A DNA stretch of 64,000 bases, from positions 2,141,938-2,205,937 of the forward strand of contig WBMV01006647.1 of assembly GCA_013396655.1 (NCBI GenBank), read 5' to 3'. Every line of letters starts with the position of its first letter. Within the stretch, counting starts at the first letter, position 1. Made by a program: the position numbers and the translations under genes. This document shows, one piece after another, positions 47,401 through 60,397 of the stretch. Source of the stretch: Campylorhamphus procurvoides. Its lineage: Eukaryota; Chordata; Aves; Passeriformes; Dendrocolaptidae. The notes under the pieces were generated by a model, which made no database searches, was not told the DNA's origin, and worked only from the letters and a program-made list of their open reading frames with translations.

Positions 47401-50400
47401 AATAGTGATTTTTCTACTGACTACAGGGATCTTTGATGTGCTTGGCAAGATTCAACTGAGCCTTCATGCACTGCTGTCCCTGCAGGTTGAGTTCAGAAGG
47501 CGCAATGCAGAAAGACTGAAACAAGTCAAATAAACCAATTGTTCTATAAAAACAAGCAATCAGCAAAGAGCTAGAAAATCCCTTTTTGGCAAGGAAACAC
47601 TCTAGCTTTGTTCTTTGGTGTTATGATGTTATGAAGAGCCCTCAGCAGAGCTCTAAATTTATGTTACATGAATGTTTGTCTCCAGACCTCTATGTGTGTA
47701 GTGTATAATTTGAAACACTATCCACGCTTTTTTCTTCCACATTCTTTGCTTTGCCTCTCATGGTCTTTTTATTTTTTTATAGATGGTCTCCATTTCATAC
47801 AGGCTTAGGTGATTCAGATAAATTAAAACAAGCATCTCTACAGACAGAATTATTTCAGTTTATATGGCATATTCCACTTTACGCAGATTGCCTGTGGTGC
47901 ACAGATCTGTTACTCCTGGTAACGAGTTCCTGTGTCCACGACTTTAATCTGGTTTTTAAAAAATGGATTTAAACCATGGTAAAAATGATTTATGAGTTTA
48001 CAAAGTCTTTCCACTAGTTTAGCTAGATTAATTTAAAATCATGCTAAGTCAAATAACAACTTGGTATAGATAAGGCCTTATTCTCTCCCTATCTTTCTCT
48101 TTCACATGTCCCTTGTTCTTATAATCTCTTATGACTATGTATATTACATGACATATTTTGGTATAATTTAAGAAGAACTTTTGAGCTCTTTCCCCTGCAG
48201 CTGCAGGAGATGGCCAGGTTTTTGAAAGAAGATAGTCACAGCTCACTGTTGTAAAAACAGTACTTATTACAGTACCTAAGCTCAGGGAAAGTAACCACAT
48301 GCTCAGTCAGCTAAATGGCTAGGAAATGTCTCAGTCTTTGAAACCCAAAACAGAGTGATTTAATTTTTGTTCATGTTTTGGTAACTGGCTGAAACCTGAC
48401 TGGTTTCAGTAATACAATATTTGGGAAGGAAAATAGGTTGGCTCCATAATAATATTGCTGCACAACTTGTATGGGCTGTGGATGGAAACTTAATATACAA
48501 AGTTCACACTTCTGGGGATATTTGCACACATATTTTATCTAGCTGGTGCACGTGTGATGGGAGGAATGTGGCTGTGGGTTGGGTAATTATTGAATTCCTC
48601 CTATAGTGAAAATAAACACAGGGATATGAAATCATTGTCAATTGAACCTAGCACATTTCTGGGTGAACATATTAAAAAAGAGGTAATTTTGGAAAAAAAA
48701 TAGTTTATAGAGTGCTATCAATGCTGAATAGAGCTGATTGCACCCTCTTCCATCCCATTCCATGCAAACCTTGCTTCTTTGGTCTGGCTTGACCTTTAAT
48801 CATGCTGCTTTCCCACCTCTGGAGGACAAGGTGGAGCAGAAGGCCAAAAAATGCCTCAAAGGAGATAAAAAGGGCATGTTTGGATTCAAAAGTGCTGAGG
48901 AAAGAGGCTTTCATTTAGCTCAGCCAGACGTGCCAAGGACAGGCTTTGCCTCCTGAATCCCATAAGCTGGGGTCTCATTACAGGAGGTACCTGGGAGGTG
49001 CTTCATGGGTTTGAGATGATGGGTACTGTACAGTACATGGTCATGGGGGAGTGAAAGTAGCCAATAGCATGGATTATGGAGGGAAATTGGAAAAAACTTA
49101 TCATGGAAGGCTGAATAGGTAAGATTGGGAATCCTGCCTTACACTGATTGTGTGGTATCAGTGATCAGCATCCCTGGATTGGCAACCCTGTGTTCTTTTC
49201 AAGCTTCTAAAACCAGGCTGTGATTCCTCTCACAAAAATGATTACAGTAATAGTACCCAGACTCTCCTCATGGATTCAGACACTATTCAAATAATACTAA
49301 GAAAAAAGAATTTCTGAAAAAATCAGTGAAAAATGTGACTTTTCCGTGGAAAAAACAAACAACAAACTTTTCTCAACTTCTTAAGTAGTGCTTCAAGTGC
49401 AGGTTGTTTTAGTGGGATTCAGTATGAGACTAAGCTGAATGTCAGTCCCTATACACAGCCCATGTGTCTCATCTGCAGTGCCAGCAGAGATTTGATCAGT
49501 GAAGCCAGTGAGCCCTGGGGAGTGGCTGAGTTCTGGCTCCCCATCGTGTTCCTCGGCAAATTCCTCACCCTCCACACCCTACATCTCCAGTGGCATTGCA
49601 TTGCAGGCATCTGCCTCATATACAGCCATATGTAGACTGACATGGAAATGGAATGTTCTTGTACCGCAGCTTTCTCGCCATGGCCTCAGCCAACCATGCT
49701 ATTTTGGAGCTTATAAACTTTTAACTCCATCTTAATGAACTTGAACTGGTAGAAAGTCCAATATAAATAATTTAATAATATGTCTGAATGAAATGGCTGC
49801 TATCTAACTAGTAGAAATAACAGAAGTGATTAAATTAAATTCAATATACACGTTAGCCACTGAACTACAGAGCCATAAAAGAAGGAAGAGTGTGGTCTAA
49901 AGAGTTGTCTCTTTTCCTCCCACAGCTTTATAATTATATCTTCAGGGAAATGCCACAGCTCAGCATTTAACGATCTGCCATCAGAGACATTTATGAGGAG
50001 ATTTTCAGGGAAGGAGAGAGCTGATGGTGTCTTTTGTACCAAAAAAGCAGTCATTGAATAGTCTGGCAATCATCTGCTGAGAGGAGCATTGATCCGTATA
50101 TTTACATATCATGTGAAGGTATTAATTATAAGTTTTTCCTCCAAGAAAATCCTCAACAAGGTCATGATTTCCCAGGAAATGTTTGGAAAATAGAGCATAA
50201 ATCTTGGACAATGTCAATCTGTCATTGCCCTACAGCAGATTTTTATGGTTTGAAAGAGCACAGCTGGTCAGTTCAGTGACATTGATTGTTTTCCATGAGG
50301 GATGGTTCCAGCAAAACCCGGCCCTTTTCAAACCCCAAAACACTGGGTATGCTGGAAAAAGGGGAGACATTTGCAATGTAAGAAGCAGTGGAATGAAGTA

Positions 50401-50693
50401 TTCATGCAGCATTAACAGATGGCACAGAGTAAACAAATGGAAAAATTAGCAAAATACTTTTCCTAGTGCCAGACTGTAAATCAAATTGAAATATCCTGTG
50501 TAGCTGTAGCTGGTACGGATATGAAGATATTACTTTGGAGGTGGAAAGTAAGAGTCTGAATGAAGACTAATCTATTAAAGGCTCAGCATGAGAAACTTCC
50601 AACTTAAATACATATTTCATTTTTTCCAAATGGAGAAGGAAGAGTCCAGGTTGTGGCTGTCAAGTGTTTCTTAGACATTTCAAAACTTGGCTT
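44457..50693. other. Long spacer, no gene identified
   Basis: Over 6 kb of AT-rich unique DNA with scattered short frames and no recognised element. A perfect 14-bp palindrome, GTACTGTACAGTAC, lies at 49023-49036. Confidence 0.4.
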
Positions 50694-51196
50694 TCAGTCC
50701 AGTTCTGGGCCACCCAGTTTAGGAAGGATTTTGAGGTGTTGGAGTGTGTCCAAAGAAGGGCAATGAGGCTGGTGAAGGGTCTGGAGCACAAGCCCTGTGA
50801 GGAGCAGCTGAGGGAGCTGGGGGTGTTTAGCCTGGAGAAGAGGAGGCTCAGGGGAGACCTTCCCACTCTCTACAACTCCCTGACAGGAGGGTGTAGCCAG
50901 GTGGGGTCAGGCTCTGCTCCCAGGGAACCAGCAATAGGATAAGAAGGCACAGTCTCAAGCTGTGTCAGGGGAGGTTTAGGTTGGACACTAGGAAGAAGTT
51001 CTTTACAGAGAGAATGATCAGACATTGGAATGGGCTGTCCAGGGAGGAGGTGGGTTCACCATCCCTGGAGGTGTTTAAGAAGAGACTGGATGTGGCACTC
51101 AGTGCCATGGTTTGGTTGACAAGGGTCATAGGTTGGACTCAATGACCTCAGAGGTCTTTCTCAATGTAGCTGATTCTGTGATTCTGATTCTGTGAT
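50694..51196 (+). mobile_element. CR1 LINE, 3' half
   Basis: Plus-strand CR1. It begins in the last part of the reverse-transcriptase reading region ('gtccagttctgggcc'; the open frame 50664-50942 reads 92 codons, with [20 protein letters not shown] typical of the CR1 ORF2 C-terminus). It continues through 'ggtgtagccaggtggggtc', 'gaatgggctgtccaggg', 'catccctggaggtgttt' and 'ggactcaatgacctcagagg', and ends in an extended ATTCTGTG-type tail ('tgattctgtgattctgattc'). This subfamily differs from the 9.3 kb type in its middle part and resembles the copy at 52.6 kb. Confidence 0.95.
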
Positions 51197-52550
51197 AACA
51201 GCTCATCTCTTTGAGCAGATTAAATTGTCCAAACAGATTCTGAGATGCAGGAAAAGATCAAGTACCCTTAAGAAGAAAAAGACAAACTTAAACAGACCTG
51301 TGAGTGCATTTATTTGACTCACTGAAATGTTCAATAAGAGTTGAAGAAGTCTCTTTAATTAAGTTACATGCACTCCTAATCTAGTGAGACAGGGATTTTC
51401 AAGATTATTTTGTCAGATTCCAAGTAAAGTGGGAACAACATCCATTCCTTTGTCATTTATAGTGGCCATTTACCATTCATGTTTTTCCCACCATAGGCAG
51501 TCACAACTCACAATCATTTCTCATTGCAGCAAAAATCACAATACTGTGTACTATTACATTTTATCCATTTTTAAGGTGGTAACTCCTACCAACCTCACTC
51601 ATGGACTTGAAACTCACAAAATAGCTCAGCTGTTTGTGTGAAAGTGACCATAATATGCTCTTTCTTTTGGGCAGCCTCTGCTGCAGCCCATGAACAGGAG
51701 AGTCCCTCATCACTGCTGGGATTTTGCAAAGCAGAAAGTACCAAAAAAAAAGCTGATTTAATTTCAAGCTCCATTAGACACGGTGTTTGCCAAATGGAAG
51801 AAGACCAAATTTGTTAGAAATCTTGTCCTGAGACCTCTGTGTTGGTATTAAAAATCAGAAAGAGTAGGTAGTAATAAACAGAAATCATATAATATACGAT
51901 CTGAATCACCTCCTTTAAATCACTTTGAGTATTTTAATTTTTTTTTTTCTTGTAGAAATGTAAAGTACTTGCTCTGGGACTATTGATTACAGAACTGTAG
52001 TATCACCGTGGGTTTTCCAGTAGTCGACTGTTAAGATCAGTGTTTGAAATACGTAAAGATAATTAGATCATATATAAGTATATATATATGTGTGTGCACA
52101 CCCATAAATTTTCCTTCATTTTATTTTATCCTTCTTTTAAAATGCTGAAAATGCATGCATGCACTGAAATTAGAGGAAGAAAATAGTATTATTAATAAAC
52201 AGCTAAGCTGATTTTAATCCAGTCTATTATTTTTACCATGAGTTTTAAGTGGCAATATTTATTCCTCCCTCTGCATAGTGGAGTGCTGAGCTTTTCCCCA
52301 GGAAGCTCCATGTTCATGTCTCATGAGATGCACTGTCATTGCGATGCTGATGTGTTATTCATCCTGCAAATGTGTTGTCACAGATGCTGGGGGTGATGGG
52401 CTCCTGCCCAGCAAGTGGGAGCCTGTTGAGTAGGTTGAATGGTGGTTTACAATTTTAAATTTCAGTTTAACTGGCAAAGTCATACTCAAGTTTTTAAGGT
52501 CCACTGAAAGTCATCTGCTTGTTTTAGGTCCAGCTCAAGTATTTGTATGG
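51197..52550. other. Spacer between two CR1 copies
   Basis: About 1.35 kb of AT-rich DNA with a TA/TG microsatellite at 52.07-52.10 kb. No gene recognised. Confidence 0.4.
52071..52100. repeat. Mixed (TA)n(TG)n tract
   Basis: Alternating pyrimidine-purine run: TATATA units broken once, then TGTGTGTGCACA. Such tracts can form Z-DNA and are usually length-variable. Confidence 0.75.
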
Positions 52551-53176
52551 GAAGCTGTGGTTGACCACAGCCGGACCTGAGCCAGCATGTGCCCAGGTGG
52601 CCAAGAAGACCAATGGCATCCCAGCCAATGGCATACTGGCATCCACACCAGCAGTGTGGCCAGCAGGACCAGGGCAGAGACTGTCCCCCTGTACTGGGCA
52701 CTGGTGAGATCTGGGCTTCTCACTGCATTAAAGACATTGAGGGGCTGGAGCGTGTCTAGAGAAGGGCAGTGGAGTTGGGAAGGGGCTGGAGCACCAGTCT
52801 GATGAGGAGCAGCTGAGGGAGCTGGTGGGGCTCAGCCTGGAGAAAAGGAGGGCTCCAGAGGGACCTTCTCCAGAGGTTGTAGCCAGGTGGGGTCGGTCTT
52901 TGCTCCCAGGTAACAAGTGATAGAATTAGAGAAAATTGCCTCAAGTTGTGCCAGGAGAGGTTCAGGTTGGATATTAGGGGAAATTTCTTCAGTGAAACGC
53001 TTTCAAGCACTGGAATGGGCGTTCCAGGGAAGTGGTGGAATCATCATCCCTGGGGGTATTTGAATGACGTGTAGATGGGAACATGGTTAAGTGGGGGGCT
53101 TGGCAGGGCTGGGGGTATTGTTGGACTCGATGATCTTAGATGGCTTTTCCAGCCTAAGCAATTCTCTGATTCTGTG
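52551..53176 (+). mobile_element. CR1 LINE, longest copy in the window
   Basis: The longest CR1 here. It starts within the reverse-transcriptase reading region ('gagccagcatgtgcccagg', 'tggccaagaagaccaatggc', 'agtgtggccagcaggacc') and continues through 'tactgggcactggtgag', 'gaggagcagctgagggagc', 'gtagccaggtggggtc', 'gaggttcaggttggatatta', 'ctggaatgggcgttcc', 'catccctgggggtatttg' and 'ttggactcgatgatctta' to a terminal 'attctctgattctgtg'. The coding part has frame-breaking changes, so it is inactive. Closest in type to the copy 1.4 kb upstream. Confidence 0.94.
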
Positions 53177-53660
53177 TTAAGTAATGAATGTAATAAATAT
53201 CTCACTGACTCTAGTAAGAAGCAGGCCAGGCCTCTGCTCTGATGTGTCAGTTCAATTGATCCAGCTGCTGGAGCGACTGATACGGAGATATTTGAACCCA
53301 TCCCTGACACTCTTGGCTGTGGCACATTTCCCAGTGCCATTTGAGGGCATGCCAAGGCTGGGGGCATCTGCCCAGTGTCTGAACTGCACAGCTCTACTCT
53401 CCATTTTTAAAATTCTCCCCTTGAGAGCTATTTAAGGGAATTGCCATCAGAACATAGTGTGAAATATTAAAGCTATCCTTAGATTAGAAAATAGGGACCC
53501 TGGAGAGTCAACAGCAATGCAGGATCTCAACTCACATCCCTTTGGAGGGGCCAGGAGGTGCTCAGACTGGGGATGTTGCCACAGGTAAGGCAGACAAGAC
53601 AAGTAGGAGAGTTAAACTGATTCAATGGAACTCATTTAAGTTGGATCCAATTTAAAATGG

Positions 53661-53673
53661 ATATATATATATT
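53661..53673. repeat. (AT)n microsatellite
   Basis: Six perfect AT units. Confidence 0.75.
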
Positions 53674-54221
53674 TGTTTACTTTTTGTTAGGAAAGCTGGA
53701 ATCAGTTCCCAAAGCCACCCATGGGGGCTGTGCCGGCCGCCCACGTGCAGTGTTGACATGCAGTGCCAGCAGCATCCCGGAGTGCTGGAGAGTGAATGTC
53801 AGCTCGTTTCATCTTTGTCAGCATGGTCCTCCCTCACTTCATCCTCTGAAAAGAAAGTTTAAAAGGATGAATTTAGAGAAATGTTTCCAAGACTCACTGG
53901 AGGAACTGCACTATTGGGTATATTGCAGCTTTAGTTTAACCTGTGACTCTCCAGGCAAATGATTTCAGAGTCAGTTGCAGCACCCAAGCTGAAGCATTTA
54001 GTTCTTATTGGAGCTGGTAATACAGGGACTGCTCTGTAACTCAGGAGGGATATAGCTGGGAGTGTGCTGGGCACTGTGTCAAAAGTCACTGTTTACCAGC
54101 AGGTGGGAAATCCCATAGGGATTGCTGTAGCTGGAGCCGGATCCATCCTTGTGTGTCACTCAAACTTTGTATATATGTTTATGTTCATGTATGTGTATAT
54201 ATATGCACTCAGTCTATATCC

Positions 54222-54240
54222 ATCTATCTATCTATCTATC
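54222..54240. repeat. (ATCT)n microsatellite
   Basis: Nearly five perfect ATCT units, preceded by a degenerate TATATC stretch. A typical tetranucleotide microsatellite. Confidence 0.85.
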
Positions 54241-54377
54241 ACGTATATTAAGCTCAGTAAGGAAAGAAACTTATATGGTCTCATATAAAGAACTTTAAAA
54301 TAAGTGTTTTCCCATCTGAGTTTGCCATGAAACAGGGGATTCTCAGCAGTTCAGTGCCCGAATTTTTTTCCTGGTAG

Positions 54378-54616
54378 TTTTGAGAACATGCCGAATACAT
54401 TGGCGTGTTTGCCTTCGTCAAGTCCTTTGGATGCTGCAGGATGACAAGAGACTTTTACAGCCAGGAAAGAGCAGCTCGTATAGGCTTTCCTACAGCAGCC
54501 TCATCTCCCATCCCAGTGATTTCTACTTCCCAGGGAGCGGAAGACGGCACACACTGCTCGGCTTTATTGCAAGGCACCGCACCAGCTGAAGAAATGGATC
54601 CACTCATTCAGGACAA
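54378..54616 (+). other. Exon-like segment, unproven
   Basis: A 239-bp segment preceded by a pyrimidine tract ending in AG ('tttttttcctggtag', AG at 54376-54377) and followed by a good donor, GTAAGC at 54617-54622. Inside, a frame stays open from just after a TGA at 54381-54383 to the donor, with ordinary composition (it contains GVFAFVKSFGCCRM). A second frame is open up to a TGA near 54587. It is richer in GC and CpG than its flanks. I recognise no protein family. It could be an exon of a coding or long non-coding transcript, or chance. Confidence 0.2.
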
Positions 54617-55719
54617 GTAAGCAAATTCAGCTGCCTGATGAAAGGAAGCCTAGACAACGGTGTTCAAACACTCGCTCCCATTTCCTCCCCCCTCCCCAGA
54701 TGTCTGGGTTCAGTTTTAAAACATAATAACATTTCATTAAGGAGTCATAGCAACCCCTCACTAATTTGTGAAGAGTACATCGTGAGCTACATTCTGTACT
54801 TATCAACATTTGAGCACTTTAGATCTTGTTTCATCTCATTAGTGGATGTTTATGGGACCTGAGGGTTTCAACACTCACTGACTCATTAGTCAGCCTGTGG
54901 TGGTGCAGGTTATATATGGCAGGAAATGATTTCCCAGCCTTTAAATGCTTGCACAACCTTCAACACAAGTTCAGTCAGAAATGTTTTCTCACATTAAACA
55001 GTCAGTCAGAAAGGAATGTGCAAAGGTGTGTTGCTTTTCTTTAAAAGACACCGCTTAGCAGAACAGTGCGTGGATCAAAGTCACACTGTGCTCAGTTGCA
55101 GACAGCTGCACCACCACAGAGATGTAATTTCAAAGAGCTGGATATTTAAATTGCTGGTTGTGGAAAATTTTACCACGGGATGGCATTTACAGGAAACAGC
55201 AAACCAGAAGAATGTGTTCTGTTGGAAATTATTTGGTGTTAACATCAGAAAGAGTAGGAATCCTCTTTCCCCCCTGGTTTACTGGACGAAAGCCTCTTTT
55301 CCCCAAATGGTGCAGTTATCTTAGGTTCATGCAGGATTTAATTTGTACGAAAATAAATGTTCTATTTCCTCCACTAAATTTATTAAGCAGTGCATCATTT
55401 AGTAAACTGTTAGTGGCATCTGTTGGAGAAAGGCAAATAAAATACTGATGCAGAAGGAGGTAGTTTGTCCAGATTACTGATAAGTAGTTTCACGCACTAT
55501 GAGAGAATTCCCTGGGTGCATAATGTATTAGGAAATAATGCACCAATCTGCTTTTCATGGCTTTGTTTCTAATATTGCTTTTCTTCCCCATCCCGATGTA
55601 CAGTTTTCTCTGAAATGCACTAACAAATAGGAAAAAACAAATACAAGTGTGAATTAACAGTGTGATGTAAACGACAGAGCAGGAAATGGCATCTTAAATT
55701 TGTTTACAATATGCTGCAA

Positions 55720-55830
55720 GTCAAAGCATAGGAAACTGCTTTATTAATGAGCAGTTGACAGTCGTGTTAATTAGGAAATCACAGGAAAAAATGTGCCTCT
55801 TGCGTGATAATTGCCTTATTAACACTGCAT
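55720..55830. promoter_or_regulatory. Possible regulatory patch with homeodomain-type sites
   Basis: Contains TTTATTAATGAGC, TTAATTAGG and GATAATTGCC within about 85 bases. AT-rich homeodomain motifs of this kind cluster in developmental enhancers, but the base composition makes chance clustering likely, and conservation cannot be seen from one sequence. Confidence 0.2.
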
Positions 55831-58800
55831 AGACTGTATCCATTTTTCAAGGATTATTGTGGAAGTCAGAATCACATGTGCTTTTGCAAACATGGTAGGG
55901 ATTTGCTTCATTATAGGAGGAGCTCTGGAACTGTCACTGGGAGACAATAACTGGTAGGGTCCTTAAAAATCTCTGTCGGAATGGAAATGTGATGAAGATC
56001 AGTATCAGGTCTTATCTGAATAAATACTTCTGAATTTTACGCTTGCTACCTGGCAAACTGTGCTTATGGAATAATAACTTTACAAATTGGAAATCCCTGG
56101 CCTCATTCATCAAGTGTGCTACACAAACACTGCATGAGTTTGCTACCAATCTTTTATGCATGAGTTGCTGGGCGCCTTGTGGTTTTGATGGGAAATGGAA
56201 AGCTGAGAGCTCGTTGAGGGGACTTGGATTTGAAAGAAAAAAAAAGGCAATATTTGATTTCAAAAGCTGAAGTACAGACAGAAGCAACATGAGTGCTTTT
56301 CTTCCATGCCAACAACGAAACCGAACAGTTTGTAGAACAACAAGCTGTTAAGAAACAGCACATCATCCTCCAAGAGCCTCCTGCTGCTGGAGTTGTCAGA
56401 GGACAAAACAGTGCAGCCCAAAACCCTCATGTGAGGCCAAGGCTGCCAGGGATGTGGGAGAGGATGGGCAACAACTTTGGCATCAGGACAGCACCAGTGT
56501 GTTCTGCACCTGCAGCTTTCTCTGCACACACCTGAATCCAAAGTGATTTGTGGGCCCTGGATGTTTTACAGAGAGCACTGCACTTAGTCCCCATTACACC
56601 ATTTTTAGCAATTAGTTCAAGATGACACTGGTAGTTGTGGTGTGAGGACCCTGCTAATTGAAGCCAGCACAGCTCAGTACCTGTGTGCCCGCTGGAGTGG
56701 CTGTGCTTGAGAACAAGCAGCCCTTGAGAACATCTTCAGGCTCTTGTGATTGTTCTGTTTTATCCGTGTTTCTGGATTCATTTCTTCAGCAGTACTAACA
56801 CAAGGGTAAAAACTCTGTTCATAGAGCTGTCTGGCAGCACAGCTTTCCAAGACTGGGGTTTTTTAATGTTACTTGAAGCAATGTGTTTCCTTTTCTGCTG
56901 TGCAGAACTAGTGTCTCTGGAGCAGAATGGCATCATCCACACACACCTGGGCTCATGCCATTGCTGGATCATCCTTGTAGAGGTATCCAGGCAGTGGGTG
57001 TCAGAATAGTTTGAGAGATCCATGAGGAACCTTCTCAAAAGGAAACTGAAGGCTGGGATCCTCTGGTGGGATATAAATCTGATTTTTTTCCATGATCAAG
57101 TTGTAAGCTTGATAGGAACAGTTGTAGCTCTGCCTGGAAGCAAAGTGTTCTCTTCCCATGGTGGGATTTCAGCCTGATGGAGGGTCATAAGGCAAAGGAA
57201 TCAAGGAAATGAGGGAAAAGACCCACATTTTAGGGAAGATTTTGTGGGCTTCTTTATCTTTAGACCTTTGCCCTGCGTTGTCACAGATTGTCCTGTAGCA
57301 TTTCCTTCCATAACAGGACAATTCGGTCACTCTGACTTTATGGCCTGCCATAGATCTTGTTTAGGTGATCAGTCCCAAAGAACCAAGGGGAGGTGCTTTT
57401 CTGTGATGTTTTTAGGAACAAGAAGATCTGCTGCCCAATCATGGGGGACTTAAAGGGACCAAACATTAAGTTCTCTCTCAAGCTTATGTATCTCTTGTTG
57501 TCAGCTATTTTCAGAGGCTGAAGGCAAGTTAGTGGAGTTACTTCAGCTCTTTGCTCTCTGTAACTTCTGGAGAACAAGGTTGCATCAAGGTCCTGGAACT
57601 GCTCCTTTTAGACACTGTTTTGAAGACTTTCTTTGGCCAGTACCCTGTGTGGGTGGAGTGTTTAGTCCTGGGCAGCAGCCACTGATTTTTGTTCTTCTTT
57701 GTTGGCAAGTTGTGCCACCTGATGACTCGACAGGGATTTTCTCTCCTCATCTGTGCTGGCTTCCTTCTGTTCTTCATACTTCTCTTTCCCACTGTCCTTT
57801 CCCTGTATTCCTCCTTTTGCTCTGTCCCCAGTGTGTACCCTCTAGAGTTCAGGACAGGTCTGCAGGACTCTCCAGGGGTCAAGGAGATATTGCCAAGAGG
57901 AAAGTGCAGGATGTGCTCCAGATCTGTCTTGCTGGTGGCTTTTGGGAGGACAGGAGATAGCCTGTCACCTTAAGATGTCCAGATGGGAGAAACCAATGGG
58001 CCATGCTGGTAGTCAGCAGTCTCCCCTCCACTCCCCTCCCTGCTGGAGTTCTTCTAGGGAAGGTTCATAGCTCCTTCAAAACTACTCATAAAAAATATCG
58101 TTGTGGGTGAATTTGCCACAGGTTTCCACACTAAAAGCATGACTTCTTATCTAAATGTGCTTTTGCAAAGTCTGCCTTCTAACGAAGCATTTGTCCTTGG
58201 CCATGGTCCATCCAGTGTAGCATCCTGGCCGCAGCCTCGGATTTGATTAAGCAGATTACGTACATCTTCCTTACTATAGTGATACATCTGGATACCAGCT
58301 CAGCAGACACTGAAGTGTTTTATTAGAGTCAGAGACACGTTAAAATGTCTTGCCGAACTGCCATAGACAAAGTTCTTTGGTGAGCTGGAAAATGAAGAAG
58401 CAGGAGTTGCCGCAGGCATCTGATTCCACTGTGAGTCAGGCGAAATGTCTGGGGCCACAGAGATATCACTCTGTGGTGTCACGGTGCTGAAACTGGTCCC
58501 TCGCCCACCTTGGGCTTGGATACACTGGCACTGCATTTTCTAGTTGCTTTATGATTTTACCACGTTGATGCTGAGCAAGGGAACGGGCACAGATCTCATT
58601 TCCTGTTGTTATCAATAATGGTGACAGTTCATAACACCCCGGTGAGTTAGATAATATTCTTGATCATTTTTTACTTTTATATAAATGAACAAAAAGAACT
58701 GGCAATAAGCACGCAGCAGGCAAGAGCATCCAGATGCTCATCACGTGCAAAATTTATACAGCTATTGCAGTAGTAAAACAAGGGAATATTCAGTTTAAAT

Positions 58801-60397
58801 CCTCTCTTTACTTTGATCTGGCTCACCTACATAGCAAACAATATTTCTGCTAGCTATGAGGTAGATGTCACCTTTTATAAAGATATGAGGAAAACCAGTA
58901 ATTGTTCCAGTCAACAATGACATTTGTCATATCCCATTTAGTGAACTCAATCTCTTTACTCATTCAAAGTGTTGTGTGTGAGTGAAATCCTTGATGTCTG
59001 ACACATTGATTTGTCTGTGTAAAAAGCAGAAATACCTAACACTTGCTACAGAACAAAGTGTCCCAGCAGGTGTCCAAGGCACAGGTCCTTCTGGGCCATG
59101 TGGTGAGTTTCTTCATCTGCACCCCAGAGGATGCATGGAGGGGGATAGAGGAGGGCTCACCCTGCCACATCCATCTCAGGAACTGTGACCTGCTACCAAG
59201 TACCCACATCTAAACAAAGCCTTAGACATCATACCTGCTTCCTTCTGCATCAGCTCCCATACTCCCTTATTTATGGACAACATTGTTTATAGAAAGCACT
59301 GTCTCCCAGGTTAAAAAAAAAGCTAATAGCTAAGTGTTGTGATTTTGATTTAATAATATAACTGACTCAATTGCTGTTTAATACCTTGTTGCATCCTGAA
59401 CAAAGTCCCCCAACTCATATTTTGCTGTTTATCTAAATAGCAAAATACAATTTTTTAGGGTTTAAAGGTCTTGAAAGCAGATATTAACTGATCTTAAAAT
59501 ACGTGCACTTCATCCTCTGCTGTAAGGAAATTGTCGTATTCACTGTTCTATTTGATTGCTCTGTTCTGCAGAGCAATGTTTCTTCTGCTCAGATAATTTT
59601 TTCCCTGTGAATGTTTAATCAGAGGATGTGATTTGACTCCTTTCACCATTTAGGGCACTAGTACAAGCCATGCTGTGCAGTGGACATTTTACATGGTATT
59701 CTGCTTTCGCAAAAAGCTAATGAACGTGAGCATTTGGGATTCATTGGAAATGGTCTACTTAATGTGGTGCTTCTGTAGCAGATATAGTCCTTTCCAAAAG
59801 TTACTGCTTCTCTAGTCCTTGCAGCTATTCCTGTCAGATACACAGGGGACCACTGGCAAGGACATGGAGTACACTGGCTTTTTTTAGTGCCAGAATGACT
59901 CTAATCGATCTTATTTATTCTTTGCACTAACATTCAACAGGAAGAAAAGCTCCAAATTCAGACTTGTGGCAGCAACTTCATTAAGACATGAATGAGGAAT
60001 ACAGAGAACTTCAGTGCTTGGGACACTACTTAGCAGACTTCAGAGTATTTCCATGTCAACAGGAGTCTAACCCTGTTTTTTCTGAAGCCCACAATGACTT
60101 TCCTATTAAATGCACTGGCTCAGCATTGGCTGGTAATAAAGAAAGAGGGTGATTGTCCTTCATACTAAACCTTTCAGCCCAGATCATTGTAAAAATGGTG
60201 TTAGTGTGATTAAGAAGATCCAGGCCAAGACTATTTAACTGCTTAATCTTAGAAATGAGATAGCACAGATTGCAGCTTGAATGCCTGGGCTGCAAGATCA
60301 GCACGAAAGCTGCTTTTAAAAAAATATATACGTGAAATTGTCTTGCCTGTCCATGAAAAACACTGGATGAATGCATTTGTTCTGCTTCTGCTGTGAA

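Larger units (their letters stand above)
53177..60397. other. Long spacer with exon-like and regulatory-like patches
   Basis: About 7.2 kb of unique DNA. It includes (AT)n and (ATCT)n tracts, an exon-like segment at 54378-54616 and a homeodomain-site-rich patch at 55720-55830. The longest plus-strand frame (57532-57960, 142 codons) has no recognised family. Confidence 0.4.

Noticed and set aside
57532..57960. 142-codon plus-strand frame with a hydrophobic middle
   Set aside because: Overlaps an equally long frame on the other strand, lacks recognised domains, and the hydrophobic part reflects a pyrimidine-rich stretch.
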